The notes under the pieces: generated by a model | Databases searched by the model: none | The model's input: the letters and a program-made list of their open reading frames with translations, nothing else | Told to the model about the DNA's origin: nothing | Assembly: GCA_963665195.1 (NCBI GenBank) | Contig: OY762070.1 | Location: forward strand, 3,596,001 to 3,660,000 | Direction of reading: 5' to 3' | Source of the DNA: VXYL01 sp963665195 | GTDB lineage: Bacteria; Pseudomonadota; Gammaproteobacteria; Pseudomonadales; Azotimanducaceae | Length of the DNA stretch: 64,000 bases | Program-made: the position numbers and the translations under genes | Shown: piece by piece, positions 50,072 through 58,843 of the stretch | How positions within the stretch are numbered: position 1 is the stretch's first letter | Layout of the letters: the number at the start of each line of letters is the position of its first letter

Positions 50072-51100
50072 TCAGTCGGCTTCGGGCGGCGGCACGTAGC
50101 CTTCGATGGGGCCGCTCCACCAGTCGCTGGGGCGGCCGTCCGCATAGCGCGTCGGAATCTGGGCCTTGAAGCGGGCAACTCGGCCGGGCTTGTCCGTCTC
50201 CTTGCCGTAGATCGCCTGCATCCGCACTTCGATGGTGTACCGCATGGGCGCGTCCGGCGGCGTGCCGGGGTCCGCCACCGCGGTGTGGAACACCGTGCGC
50301 AGGTTGAGCGCCTCTTGGCGCGTGTCGTACTGACGGAAAAGGAGCACTTCGTCCGCCGTCATGTCCGGGAAGTAGTACCAGCGCTGGTGCGGGCCGTGGA
50401 TCAGGCGCTGGTCCACGACCTTGGTGTACTGCTTGATGTTGCCGGTGTTCTGGCCGTCGCCGAAGACGATGTCGGACGGCTTCACGGAGCGCATGTCGCA
50501 CACCGCCAGCGGCATCATGCGCACCGTTTCCGGTTTCGCGCTGCGCCAGATGTTGATGCTCTCGAAGTGCCTTTGGTCCGGCACGATGCGCTCGAAGCGA
50601 TCCTCGACGGCTGCGCACATGTCCGAGTGGATGCCCTGCGCGTAAGCGCCGCCGCTGCCGTTCGGCGTCGGCTTGACGCCCTCGGCGCCGGTTCTGCCGC
50701 CGAAGCCGTTGCGGTATTCGTGGCCGCCGCCGCGCACGTCGAAGCAACCGGTGACGCGGCGCAGGAGCTCCCGGCATTCCTCGAAGAAGGGGCCGCGCAC
50801 GATGTCCGTGTCGAAGAGATCCAGGGCGGTCGGCCACGACGCGAGCTGGAAGCCGTGGCTGTCCAGCGTCGGCGCGGGATCCAGGAGGCGGGCGTTGCGG
50901 ACGAGAATGCGTTCGCTGGTGCCGAGCGTCTCGAGGTCTTCCGGGCTTGCGGCGGAGTAGCGGTTCGGCACGCGAAAGCCGCGGTGGCGGGAATGGGCGA
51001 AGTTGGCCGTGGTCTCGATGCCAGGGCCGGCGGCGACCCCGACCCGCGGCGGAAGCGAAGCGTCGGGCCTACTCTGGGGCGCGTGCAGGCGGTTGGTCAC
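50072..51100 (-). CDS. CmcJ/NvfI-family oxygenase-like protein
   Basis: A 342-residue protein from a GTG at 51100. SINIWRSAKPETVRMMPLA, then RWYYFPDMTADEVLLFRQYD, FHTAVADPGTPPDAP and RYTIEVRMQAIYG are the conserved blocks of the CmcJ (cephem methoxylation) and fungal NvfI/AsaB oxygenase family. Related enzymes hydroxylate or couple small acids, with bound iron in some. It lies 27 bases after the VOC gene on the same strand, forming a two-gene unit probably for modifying or degrading a small molecule. No antibiotic cluster is visible. Confidence 0.82.
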   Translation of the reverse strand: MTNRLHAPQSRPDASLPPRVGVAAGPGIETTANFAHSRHRGFRVPNRYSAASPEDLETLGTSERILVRNARLLDPAPTLDSHGFQLASWPTALDLFDTDIVRGPFFEECRELLRRVTGCFDVRGGGHEYRNGFGGRTGAEGVKPTPNGSGGAYAQGIHSDMCAAVEDRFERIVPDQRHFESINIWRSAKPETVRMMPLAVCDMRSVKPSDIVFGDGQNTGNIKQYTKVVDQRLIHGPHQRWYYFPDMTADEVLLFRQYDTRQEALNLRTVFHTAVADPGTPPDAPMRYTIEVRMQAIYGKETDKPGRVARFKAQIPTRYADGRPSDWWSGPIEGYVPPPEAD

Positions 51101-51127
51101 GCGGCAGTTACCGTCGTGGTGCCGTGG

Positions 51128-52024
51128 TCACGCCGCAGGAGGGTCGACGAGCGTCCAAGTCACGCCGCATATGTCGATCATCTCGAACTTCTTCGCTGTG
51201 CCCGGCGCGGCCCATAGATCGACACCCACGACGCCCGTCCTGCCGCCGGGTCGTGGTTCGACGAAGCGCATCGTCTGGCCTCCGGCCAAGTGCAGCGTTG
51301 CGGGCGCCTGCGAGTCGATGGAACAGTCGGCGCCGAGGCCGCGCATCCAGCGTCGGCACATCTCCTCCGGTTCGACGCCTCGCGGCGCGATTTCCACCGC
51401 GGCGAAGCCGGTGGTGACGCCGCCGTGGGGGCGGGCGTCGACGCCGTTCTGCCAAGTGTTCCCGGCGGGAAAGTACGCGCCCTTGTTGCGCGGGAAGTCG
51501 CCGTGGCCAGGCCAATTCTCCTGGATCTCCGCCAGCGTGCCGAAGTCCTTGGGGTGGAACTGCACGTTCACGCCGGACACCGTGCCTGGTTTCTTGGGGA
51601 GCGATTCGCCGAGCACGTAGCGCCCGGCCTCGACGCCCGCGAGGCCCGAGCCCGGCTCGCCCGGACAGACATTCCAATCCCCTGAGACGATCCCGATGCC
51701 ATCGCCCTGCGCGGCCATGGAGCGCGACGCCACGGCGATGTCCGGCACCTGCACGATGGCCATGTAGCCGCAATCGCCGTTGCGTTCGAGCAGCCGGGTT
51801 TGCGTGGTCGAGCGCTGCCAGGCGAGGTCCGTGGGGCAGACGGTCTCCAGGAACGAATCGCCTAGGCGGATGTGCGTATTGGTGAGATTCCCGCCCGCGG
51901 CCATGCGCGGATCCCGGAACACCACCGGGGCGTCGAACGCGGCGCTGAGCACGCTGGAAGTCCACTCGAGGTCCTTGGCCACCAGGCAGATCTGGCGCAG
52001 TCGCAATACGGGGTCGGCAGTCAC
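51128..52024 (-). CDS. VOC (glyoxalase/bleomycin-resistance/dioxygenase) superfamily protein
   Basis: About 298 residues from a GTG at 52024 (VTADPVLRLRQICLVAKDLEW); a TTG 10 codons earlier is possible. Two babab modules are visible, one opening at LRLRQICLVAKDL and one at GGVTTGFAAVEIAPRG; a metal-site His (NTHIRLGDSFLETV) is present. This matches the VOC fold of extradiol dioxygenases, epimerases and glyoxalases. Function cannot be narrowed. It probably forms an operon with the CmcJ-type gene. Confidence 0.8.
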   Translation of the reverse strand: MTADPVLRLRQICLVAKDLEWTSSVLSAAFDAPVVFRDPRMAAGGNLTNTHIRLGDSFLETVCPTDLAWQRSTTQTRLLERNGDCGYMAIVQVPDIAVASRSMAAQGDGIGIVSGDWNVCPGEPGSGLAGVEAGRYVLGESLPKKPGTVSGVNVQFHPKDFGTLAEIQENWPGHGDFPRNKGAYFPAGNTWQNGVDARPHGGVTTGFAAVEIAPRGVEPEEMCRRWMRGLGADCSIDSQAPATLHLAGGQTMRFVEPRPGGRTGVVGVDLWAAPGTAKKFEMIDICGVTWTLVDPPAA

Positions 52025-52174
52025 GGCGGCGTTCCGTTCGTCAGATTGCCGCAAAGTTCCGGCAACGCTGCGGGCTTGTCAAGGCGTCGGCCAGTGCGTT
52101 GGGCCTTTTGGCCCGTCTTGCCCCGCTCTGCGTGGTGTTGGATCATGGCGGCGTTGCACCGGCGGGGCCCGCAC

Positions 52175-52828
52175 ATGGCCGAGTCCGAGATTCTGCCGCG
52201 TTCCGTCGTGGTCTTGGGCGATGCACTGCGCCCCGTCTCGCGCAGGCTGGCCGCTCGCTTGGCAGACGCGCCGATGCGATCAACGCATTGCCCGGACGCC
52301 GTCCTGTTCGTTCAAGACCAGCTGGACCGGGTGCAGAGGGACTTGCGGGCGTTGACCGACGAGGTAAACGGGGAGGTCGCGCGCGTGGCTGCTCCCGATG
52401 CAGCCGACGCGGACGTCTGGCGCGCCGTCTCCCGGCTCGAAGTCCACATCGAGCGCATCCTGGACGGTTACGATCGCCTGCGCCGCACGAGAGCGGAAGC
52501 CGGAGACGGTGCGGGCGTGCTGCTGCTCGGCGATGTCTATCGCCGATTGCTGCGGCAGGTGGAGACTTGGCTCAACGACATCATCGCCTTTGTCGATGAC
52601 CCGATCGCGGCGGCGAAGAAGCGAGGCCTCGTCGCCGAGGGGCGGGTCGAGTTCTCCATCCGGCTGGTGCCGGATGCCACGGCCCAACTGACGAGCGTCT
52701 TGGACTGGTTGGACGAGCGGGACGAGCAGCAGCGCCGAGAAGTCGACAAGGAGGAGCGGGCGGCCAAGCGGGGGCTGCTCTGGCTGGTGCTGAGCTTCTT
52801 CGGACTGGGCTGGATCCTCGGCGCATGA
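52175..52828 (+). CDS. Hypothetical protein with C-terminal membrane anchor
   Basis: A 217-residue protein, all-helical by eye (QDQLDRVQRDLRALTDEV, SRLEVHIERILDGYDRLRR), ending in a single hydrophobic segment RGLLWLVLSFFGLGWILGA that would tail-anchor it in the inner membrane. An in-frame ATG at 52145 is an alternative start. No family is recognised. Its stop overlaps the nucleotidyltransferase start as ATGA, which points to a joint function. Confidence 0.65.
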   Translation: MAESEILPRSVVVLGDALRPVSRRLAARLADAPMRSTHCPDAVLFVQDQLDRVQRDLRALTDEVNGEVARVAAPDAADADVWRAVSRLEVHIERILDGYDRLRRTRAEAGDGAGVLLLGDVYRRLLRQVETWLNDIIAFVDDPIAAAKKRGLVAEGRVEFSIRLVPDATAQLTSVLDWLDERDEQQRREVDKEERAAKRGLLWLVLSFFGLGWILGA

Positions 52829-53685
52829 CCGCGATGGCTGCACCGATCACAGAGGCCGCGGGAGACGCGGTTCCTCCCGCCATTCGCACGGAGATCATGG
52901 CTCGCCTATCGGCGATCGAGACCGAGCAGGACGTTACGGTCCTGTACGCCTGCGAGTCCGGCAGCCGGGCGTGGGGATTCGCGTCGCCGGATTCGGACTA
53001 CGACGTTCGCTTCATCTACGCGCGTCCCGTCGACTGGTACCTGACGTTCGACATCGAGCGGCGGCGCGACGTGATCGAAAAGCCCATCGTCGATGACATC
53101 GACCTCAGCGGCTGGGACGTCCGCAAGGCGCTCTACCTTTTCACCCGCACCAACGGTGCGCTGATCGAGTGGCTGAACAGCCCGCTGCGCTACATCGAGC
53201 GCGACGACTTCGCCGCCGACATGCGCGAGCTGGTGCGCGAGCACTTCAACGCCAAGGCGCTCTGCTACCACTACAGCCACATGGCCCGCCGCAATGTCCG
53301 GGATTATCTGCTCGGCGGGCAGGTGCGGCTGAAGAAATACCTCTACGTGCTGCGCCCGCTGCTGGCGATTCGGCACATCGAACAAGGGCTGGGCGTCCCC
53401 CCGGTTGAGTTCGAGCGTCTCGTGGCTGCCGTAGCGCCGACGGACGTCAAACCGGGCATCGACCGACTGCTGGCGGCCAAGCGTGCGACAACAGAGCTCG
53501 GCACAGGCGAACCGATCCCGGAACTCACCCGCTTCATCGAGACGGAGATCGACCGCCACGGCGATGCCTTCTCCGGCCTAGGGCGCCCCGACTTGCTCCG
53601 ATCGGAAGAACTGCGGCGTCGGCTCAACCGGGTGTTCCGCAAGGCGCTGGGCGCGGCCGCATCCGACACAGCTGCGACGTGCTGA
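52825..53685 (+). CDS. RlaP-like nucleotidyltransferase (DNA polymerase beta superfamily)
   Basis: A 286-residue protein. The catalytic pattern GSRAWGFASPDSDYDVRFIY has the GS and DxD of the polymerase-beta nucleotidyltransferase fold; VDDIDLSGWDVRKALYLF and LIEWLNSPLRYIE are the RlaP (PF10127-type) continuation. Homologues add nucleotides to RNA or protein or act in phage-linked RNA ligase contexts; the target here is unknown. It is coupled to the tail-anchored protein before it. A two-gene conflict module is possible but unproven. Confidence 0.83.
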   Translation: MTAMAAPITEAAGDAVPPAIRTEIMARLSAIETEQDVTVLYACESGSRAWGFASPDSDYDVRFIYARPVDWYLTFDIERRRDVIEKPIVDDIDLSGWDVRKALYLFTRTNGALIEWLNSPLRYIERDDFAADMRELVREHFNAKALCYHYSHMARRNVRDYLLGGQVRLKKYLYVLRPLLAIRHIEQGLGVPPVEFERLVAAVAPTDVKPGIDRLLAAKRATTELGTGEPIPELTRFIETEIDRHGDAFSGLGRPDLLRSEELRRRLNRVFRKALGAAASDTAATC

Positions 53686-53716
53686 GCCGTCCGGGGAACT
53701 TCCAGGGTTTGCGATC

Positions 53717-54463
53717 GTGAGGACTTTGGCACTGCTTTCGGTGGCGGCATGTCTGGGGACGCCGACTCAGGCCCATGAGGAATACTCCTCTGGCGAATTG
53801 CGTACGTTCGAGACGCAGCATCCGGGGTGGCAAGACCGGCTGAGCACCGATGCGCTGGAACGGTGGGAAGAACAGGGCTGCCTGGCCACGCATCCGCTGA
53901 TGATGTACGACGTTCTGGGCGTGCGCTACGAGCCGGTGTACGATCTGCCTCTCAGTACGTTCCACGAGGTACTGACAGCGAAGAGCGCACAACGAGCAGA
54001 GGCAGGAGGCATCATTCGCGCTTCCGAGTCCGGCATCGACCACTACGCGAACGCCGACGATGTCCTCATGCAAAAGTTCAACATCCAGCTCATCTCGCAT
54101 CCGTACGAGATCCGCTACCCGCCGACCGCGACCCTCTTTGTCGACATGTCCAAGCGCGGCGCCAACGTGCTCTTGCAGTTGCCCATGGACCTGCGCGAAG
54201 GCAACACCTACTACCTCTCCGACCCGAATTCGGCCACGCGGCAGATCCGCAAGGCAACGGAGACGCTGGGCCAGTTCCCGACGATGGCTCTATCGAGGCT
54301 CGCCGGGTTCGAGTTCAACGAGAGCACCATCGAGAACACGAAGCCCCTCGGCGTGTCGCTGACCTACAACATCCGCTTCGGAACCGTGCGGGTGGACACC
54401 GGTTTCCAGTGGGCCGGCAGACCAAACAGCATTCCCTTCCGCGGCAGGGAGTTCCTCAAGTAG
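53717..54463 (+). CDS. Exported hypothetical protein
   Basis: A 248-residue protein from a GTG at 53717. MRTLALLSVAACLGTPTQAH is a short signal peptide with a plausible cleavage after TQA, so it is periplasmic or secreted. The mature part has even alpha/beta composition (GWQDRLSTDALERWEEQG, RYPPTATLFVDMSKRGANVL, VSLTYNIRFGTVRVDTGFQW) with no cysteine-rich or transmembrane regions. No family is recognised. It sits 18 bases before the restriction-modification gene on the same strand, but its export argues against a joint role. Confidence 0.7.
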   Translation: MRTLALLSVAACLGTPTQAHEEYSSGELRTFETQHPGWQDRLSTDALERWEEQGCLATHPLMMYDVLGVRYEPVYDLPLSTFHEVLTAKSAQRAEAGGIIRASESGIDHYANADDVLMQKFNIQLISHPYEIRYPPTATLFVDMSKRGANVLLQLPMDLREGNTYYLSDPNSATRQIRKATETLGQFPTMALSRLAGFEFNESTIENTKPLGVSLTYNIRFGTVRVDTGFQWAGRPNSIPFRGREFLK

Positions 54464-54481
54464 GCAAGCAGGCAAGCAGAG

Positions 54482-57229
54482 ATGCCCATCCAAGAAAACG
54501 CGCTCAACGCCGCCTTGGCCGAGGCGTTGGCGGCGCACCCGGACCTGACCGCGACGCCGGAAGAGACCCGCGCTCGCACCGGTGCCAAGCGCTGCGACAT
54601 TCAGGTTCGCAGCCGCGGCGCGGGTGGCTACTATACGGCGGTCGAGTGCAAGATCGGCCACGACGAGAGACAGCAACGTGCCGCGGTTCAGGACGCTCAG
54701 CGATGGCTGGACCAGCCCGACTGTTGGGGCGCGGTCGCGGTCTGCTACCCGCGGGAGTTGGCGGATTCCGCGCCCCAGTCGCCCCTTCAGAGAATGCAAG
54801 CCACGCAAGACTTGCACATGGTCCAGGTAGACCGCAGCGGCCCGACATCGCCTTGGATCATCGGCGGCGCCAAGGACCTCGCACGGCTCGCGAGCGATGC
54901 CCAAGCGAGCGACACCGGCGCCATTACGCGAACGCTCGGCGACGCCATCGTCGCCGCCAGCGACCACATCGACGAAACCACCGGCGAAGAACTCGCCGAG
55001 ACTCTGCAATTGCCTTGGGAGCCAAGGGGCAATCAGCCGATGGATCCGCGTCCGGCGCGCATTGCCTGCCTGCTGATAGCGAACATGGCGCTGCTGCAGC
55101 ACCGGCTGCGCCGCGAAAGACTCGTCCCAGGGCTGGAGTCGCTCATAGACATCCTGCAAGCGGCCTCCAGCAAGCAGCTTGCGCTGCTCGACAACTGGAA
55201 GCGCATCCGCGCCGTGGACTACGCTCCCGTGGTGGATCCGGCGCTTGCCGTGCTGGACAACCTGGCAACCGAGCATCGCACTGAAGAAGGCGTGCTCCGG
55301 CCCCTTTTGACCGCGGTCTTGGAATGCGCCGGCCGGATGCGGGGCTTGCAGCTCGACCACGCCGGACCGCTCTACCATCGCCTACTGGACACCGCGCGGT
55401 ACGATGGCTCCTTCTACACCAGTACCGCGGCGTCGGTACTGCTGGCGGAACTGGCCATGCCGACGCATTGGCTTGACGATTGGTCCGACGCCAGCCGCCT
55501 CACGGACCTCAAGATCTGCGATCCGGCCTGCGGCACCGGCACCTTGCTGATGGCCGCGGCGCGCACGCTCGAAGCCCGCTATCGCGGCGCTCGAACCGAC
55601 CTGGAGGCGCTGCACCTCGGTCTGGTCGAGGATGTTCTGCATGGTTTCGACATCAACCGCCATGCAATACATCTCGCGGCCTCGATGCTGACGCTGAGTG
55701 CCCCGCGCATCGACTACAACCGCATGAACCTCTACAACATGAAGCACGGGGTCGATGCTGATCGAAAAGTCCGCGCTGGCTCGCTGGACATCCTGGTCAA
55801 CGAAGCCGTCTACATGCCCACCATGACGCCGGAGACGAGCCAGCGGCGGGCCACGTCAACCGGCTACGCGACCGAAACGCCCGATCTCCTTGGCCGCTGC
55901 GACCTCGTCATCATGAACCCGCCGTTCACCCGGAACGACATCCGCAATCGTTCTCTGGCGCCCGAACACCGGCGTCTCGTGCAACGCCACGAAGTGGAAT
56001 TGGCGAGCAATGTCCGGGACCATGGGCGCCGCGCAGCCATCGATCAGACATCGGTGCGCACCTTCTTTGCGCCGATCGCCGACTTGCTGCTGGGCACGGA
56101 AGGCACGCTCGCGCTGGTGGAACCATTCACTGCTTGCACCAGCGCAAGCGGCAAAGGCGAGCGGGATCTGCTCACGGACCCGGCCAGATTCAACCTCGAG
56201 CTTGTGGTGACGAGCCACGACAACCGGCGCATCTACTTCTCCGAGAACACCAACATCCACGAATCGCTGATCGTCGCCCGGCGGCCGAGCGGGGACGCCG
56301 AGGCAGGGCCAACGACGTTCGTTTCACTGGCCGACAACCCCGCCACCGCTAGCGGCGCGCGCGTGCTGGCCGAGGCGATTCAGAGCGCCATGGCCGGCGA
56401 CCTCACGGGGCTTAGCAACTACGGCAACTTGGCGACGCGGACGCTTGACCAACTGCGAGGAAAACCGTGGAACGCCGCCTGCTTCTACGACCAAAGCCTC
56501 GCCGACGCCTACGACATGCTCACCGACCTAGCCGCGGTAGCGCAGCTTGGAACGCTTGCCGCAGTAGAACCGGGTGGCCAGCGCGTGCGCGATGCCTTCA
56601 AGCAGGCGAAGCAGCGGCAGTCGCCAGACATGCGAGCGCTGTGGCGGAACCAAAGCGAACGCCAGACCACCATGCGCACGACGGCCGACACGTTCCTGGT
56701 GCCGAAGCCCGGGCGCCAGGACTATGCGGCCATGCTCTGGGCCAAGCGGGGCCACCTGCTGCTCGCCAACCGACTCCGCTTGAATCTGACCCGTACGCCA
56801 GCGGTATACGCCGATGAACCCGCTCTCGGCTCGGCCTTCATCCCTGTCGTGCCCCAGTCTCGGCACCGGAAGCAGGCATGCAAGGCGTGGTGTGCTTGGC
56901 TCAATGCCACGCCCGGAATCGTGGCCTATCTGAACATCCGGCAGAAGCAGCTCACCTACCCGAACTTCAGCCTCGATGGCTTGCGCTCGTTGCCGGTACC
57001 GACCGATGCGTGCGATCTGGCCTCTCTGGCGACCGCGTTCGACGAGCTGGCGGGCCACCGTCTCGCGCCGTTGCCCCAGATGGCCGAAGACCCGATCCGC
57101 CAGCGTCTCGACGATGCCGTCGCCGCCGCCGTGCCGGGCTTGGATGCAGAGACCTTGGCAGACTGGCGAGGGAAGATCCCTCTTGAACCGAGCGTCAACA
57201 ACGAGCGAGAGCCGTTTCGCTTGCCCTGA
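54482..57229 (+). CDS. Single-chain restriction-modification enzyme (nuclease plus N6-adenine methyltransferase)
   Basis: A 915-residue protein. The N-terminus has a PD-(D/E)XK site (CDIQVRSRGAGGYYTAVECK; Asp39, Glu55, Lys57). A helical linker precedes the methyltransferase with CDPACGTGTLLMAA (about residues 346-360) and catalytic NPPF in LVIMNPPFTRND (about residue 480). The C-terminal 300 residues (YLNIRQKQLTYPNFSLDGLR) resemble a target-recognition domain. That is the type IIG layout: cutting and modifying in one chain. No separate hsdS or hsdR gene is near. A type I HsdM with a fused nuclease is the alternative. Confidence 0.82.
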   Translation: MPIQENALNAALAEALAAHPDLTATPEETRARTGAKRCDIQVRSRGAGGYYTAVECKIGHDERQQRAAVQDAQRWLDQPDCWGAVAVCYPRELADSAPQSPLQRMQATQDLHMVQVDRSGPTSPWIIGGAKDLARLASDAQASDTGAITRTLGDAIVAASDHIDETTGEELAETLQLPWEPRGNQPMDPRPARIACLLIANMALLQHRLRRERLVPGLESLIDILQAASSKQLALLDNWKRIRAVDYAPVVDPALAVLDNLATEHRTEEGVLRPLLTAVLECAGRMRGLQLDHAGPLYHRLLDTARYDGSFYTSTAASVLLAELAMPTHWLDDWSDASRLTDLKICDPACGTGTLLMAAARTLEARYRGARTDLEALHLGLVEDVLHGFDINRHAIHLAASMLTLSAPRIDYNRMNLYNMKHGVDADRKVRAGSLDILVNEAVYMPTMTPETSQRRATSTGYATETPDLLGRCDLVIMNPPFTRNDIRNRSLAPEHRRLVQRHEVELASNVRDHGRRAAIDQTSVRTFFAPIADLLLGTEGTLALVEPFTACTSASGKGERDLLTDPARFNLELVVTSHDNRRIYFSENTNIHESLIVARRPSGDAEAGPTTFVSLADNPATASGARVLAEAIQSAMAGDLTGLSNYGNLATRTLDQLRGKPWNAACFYDQSLADAYDMLTDLAAVAQLGTLAAVEPGGQRVRDAFKQAKQRQSPDMRALWRNQSERQTTMRTTADTFLVPKPGRQDYAAMLWAKRGHLLLANRLRLNLTRTPAVYADEPALGSAFIPVVPQSRHRKQACKAWCAWLNATPGIVAYLNIRQKQLTYPNFSLDGLRSLPVPTDACDLASLATAFDELAGHRLAPLPQMAEDPIRQRLDDAVAAAVPGLDAETLADWRGKIPLEPSVNNEREPFRLP

Positions 57230-57401
57230 CCTGCACGAAGATCAACGGGCCGAAGGAGACGCTGCGGCTCCACCGGGAGCGTGGTAGGCTTCGCCCGTCC
57301 CCACCCCGTCCCACTTGCCACCGTGGTGGCTGGCGATGCTGCGGAGTACCGACAAGCGGGCCGCAGCAAGGCCGGGCCGTCGCCCTTGGAGGATCCTTGG
57401 A

Positions 57402-58598
57402 ATGACCGCTGAGGTCGCCGTGCTGAACAAGACCGCCGTCGCGCTGGCGGCGGACAGCGCAGCAACGCTGGGGCCTGGCAAGACATACCCGGCCCACAAG
57501 CTGTTCGCGCTCAGCAAGCATCACCCGGTCGGGCTCATGGTCTACAACAACGCCGAGTTCATGGGCGTGCCATGGGAGACGGTGGTCAAGATGTTCCGCC
57601 GGTCGTGCGGCTCAAGATCGTACGCAACTGTTCGCGAGTACCTGACCGCTTTCATCGAATTCGTGGGCAAGCCGCCGTTCTACACGGCTGAGCAGGAAGC
57701 CTTCAACGTTGGGCGGATCGTGAGCGCTGCGTTCGAGAAGGTCATCCGCCGTGGCGTGGCCACGGCGGATGCGACGCGACTCAAGGTCGCCATAGAGCAA
57801 GAGATGGCGGCATTCAGAGCAGCGGGCCCGTCCGAAGCACTCAAGGGAGTCAACCTTAAGCGGCTGCGAAAAGCGTACGAGCCGATGGTGGACTCCTGCA
57901 TCGACGGTGCTTTCCCTCCCAATGTAGCCGTTGCAGCCAAGGCCGAGCTCCACGCATTGGCGGCGGAGGCGGTGCAGAGTGCGAGTCTCTCCGAAGGACA
58001 CTCCGGCGTAGTAGTCGCGGGATTCGGCGAAGACGAGGTTTTCCCATCGCTAGTTGAGATTGTCACCGACGGCTGTGTCGGTGGTCGCGTGAAGTACTCC
58101 TCCGGTCGCAGCGTAGACATCGGCCGTCCTGGGCCGCACGCGATGATCATCCCGTTCGCACAAGGGGACATGGTGGCTCGCTTCATGGAAGGGGTGGATC
58201 CAGCATTCCTAGACTACGTTCGGTCGGCCGTGGCGGCCGCGTCGTTTGACCTCGCGATGGAGTTGCTCAAAGCGAGTGGTGCGAGCGCCGTGGCAGAAAA
58301 GGAGGACACGCTGCGCAGAGTCGCGCTGGTCCAAGCGGAGCAATACTTGACCGGTGCGTTCGATGAGCGTATACGGGACTTCATTGAGCCGGTGATGGAG
58401 GCGGTCCGCCATCTCCCGAAGGAGGAACTCGCGGAACTTGCGGAGGCACTCGTGAACCTGACGGCGTTGAAGCGAAGGGTCTCGTTGCAGTCCGAGACCG
58501 TCGCCGGGCCCGTCGATGTGGCGGTCATCTCCAAGGGGGATGGCCTTATCTGGATCAAGCGCAAGCGTTACTTCGATCCAGCGCTGAACCACCGCTAG
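57402..58598 (+). CDS. Proteasome/HslV-like Ntn hydrolase
   Basis: A 398-residue protein with GGAGG nine bases before the ATG at 57402. After removal of Met the chain would start TAEVAVLNKTAVALAADSA. Thr2, Asp18 and Lys33 (AHKLFALS) fall where HslV and proteasome beta subunits have catalytic Thr1, Asp17 and Lys33. The strand pattern AVALAADSA...PVGLMVYNNAEFMGV also fits. It is more than twice HslV length; residues about 100-398 are a helical, unrecognised extension. It follows the R-M gene by 172 bases and precedes a tiny gene. A self-processed peptidase with a conflict role is inferred; no ATPase unfoldase is adjacent. Confidence 0.65.
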   Translation: MTAEVAVLNKTAVALAADSAATLGPGKTYPAHKLFALSKHHPVGLMVYNNAEFMGVPWETVVKMFRRSCGSRSYATVREYLTAFIEFVGKPPFYTAEQEAFNVGRIVSAAFEKVIRRGVATADATRLKVAIEQEMAAFRAAGPSEALKGVNLKRLRKAYEPMVDSCIDGAFPPNVAVAAKAELHALAAEAVQSASLSEGHSGVVVAGFGEDEVFPSLVEIVTDGCVGGRVKYSSGRSVDIGRPGPHAMIIPFAQGDMVARFMEGVDPAFLDYVRSAVAAASFDLAMELLKASGASAVAEKEDTLRRVALVQAEQYLTGAFDERIRDFIEPVMEAVRHLPKEELAELAEALVNLTALKRRVSLQSETVAGPVDVAVISKGDGLIWIKRKRYFDPALNHR

Positions 58599-58621
58599 TC
58601 CGTTGCCCGCAAGGAGGATTC

Positions 58622-58837
58622 ATGCCACCACCTGCCCAGGAAAACTCCCAGTCGCATTTTCCGTGGCGGTCCCGGTTTCGGGACTTGGACCCGGAGGTGG
58701 TCGCCGTTCGCGAAAGGATGAGAGAACTGGCTAGGCAGGATGTCGCCAAGTCCAGAGATGCCGTCCGCCAGACGCTCCGAGAGCTGCTCGGCACGGAGGA
58801 CTCGGCAGGAACGGCACCGACGGATCCGCCTGCCTAG
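58622..58837 (+). CDS. Small acidic-basic partner of the Ntn hydrolase (unknown)
   Basis: A 71-residue protein with a near-perfect GGAGG ribosome site, 23 bases after the Ntn hydrolase stop. It has a Pro/Gln-rich start, then a charged helix (DPEVVAVRERMRELARQDV, SRDAVRQTLRELLG) and an unstructured tail. It lacks known domains. Tight placement suggests an adaptor, inhibitor or substrate of the Ntn hydrolase. Confidence 0.6.
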   Translation: MPPPAQENSQSHFPWRSRFRDLDPEVVAVRERMRELARQDVAKSRDAVRQTLRELLGTEDSAGTAPTDPPA

Positions 58838-58843
58838 GGTCTC

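Noticed and set aside
54455..54480. Short AGGCAAGC direct repeat before the restriction-modification gene.
   Set aside because: Only two copies of an 8-base unit; too short to separate from chance.
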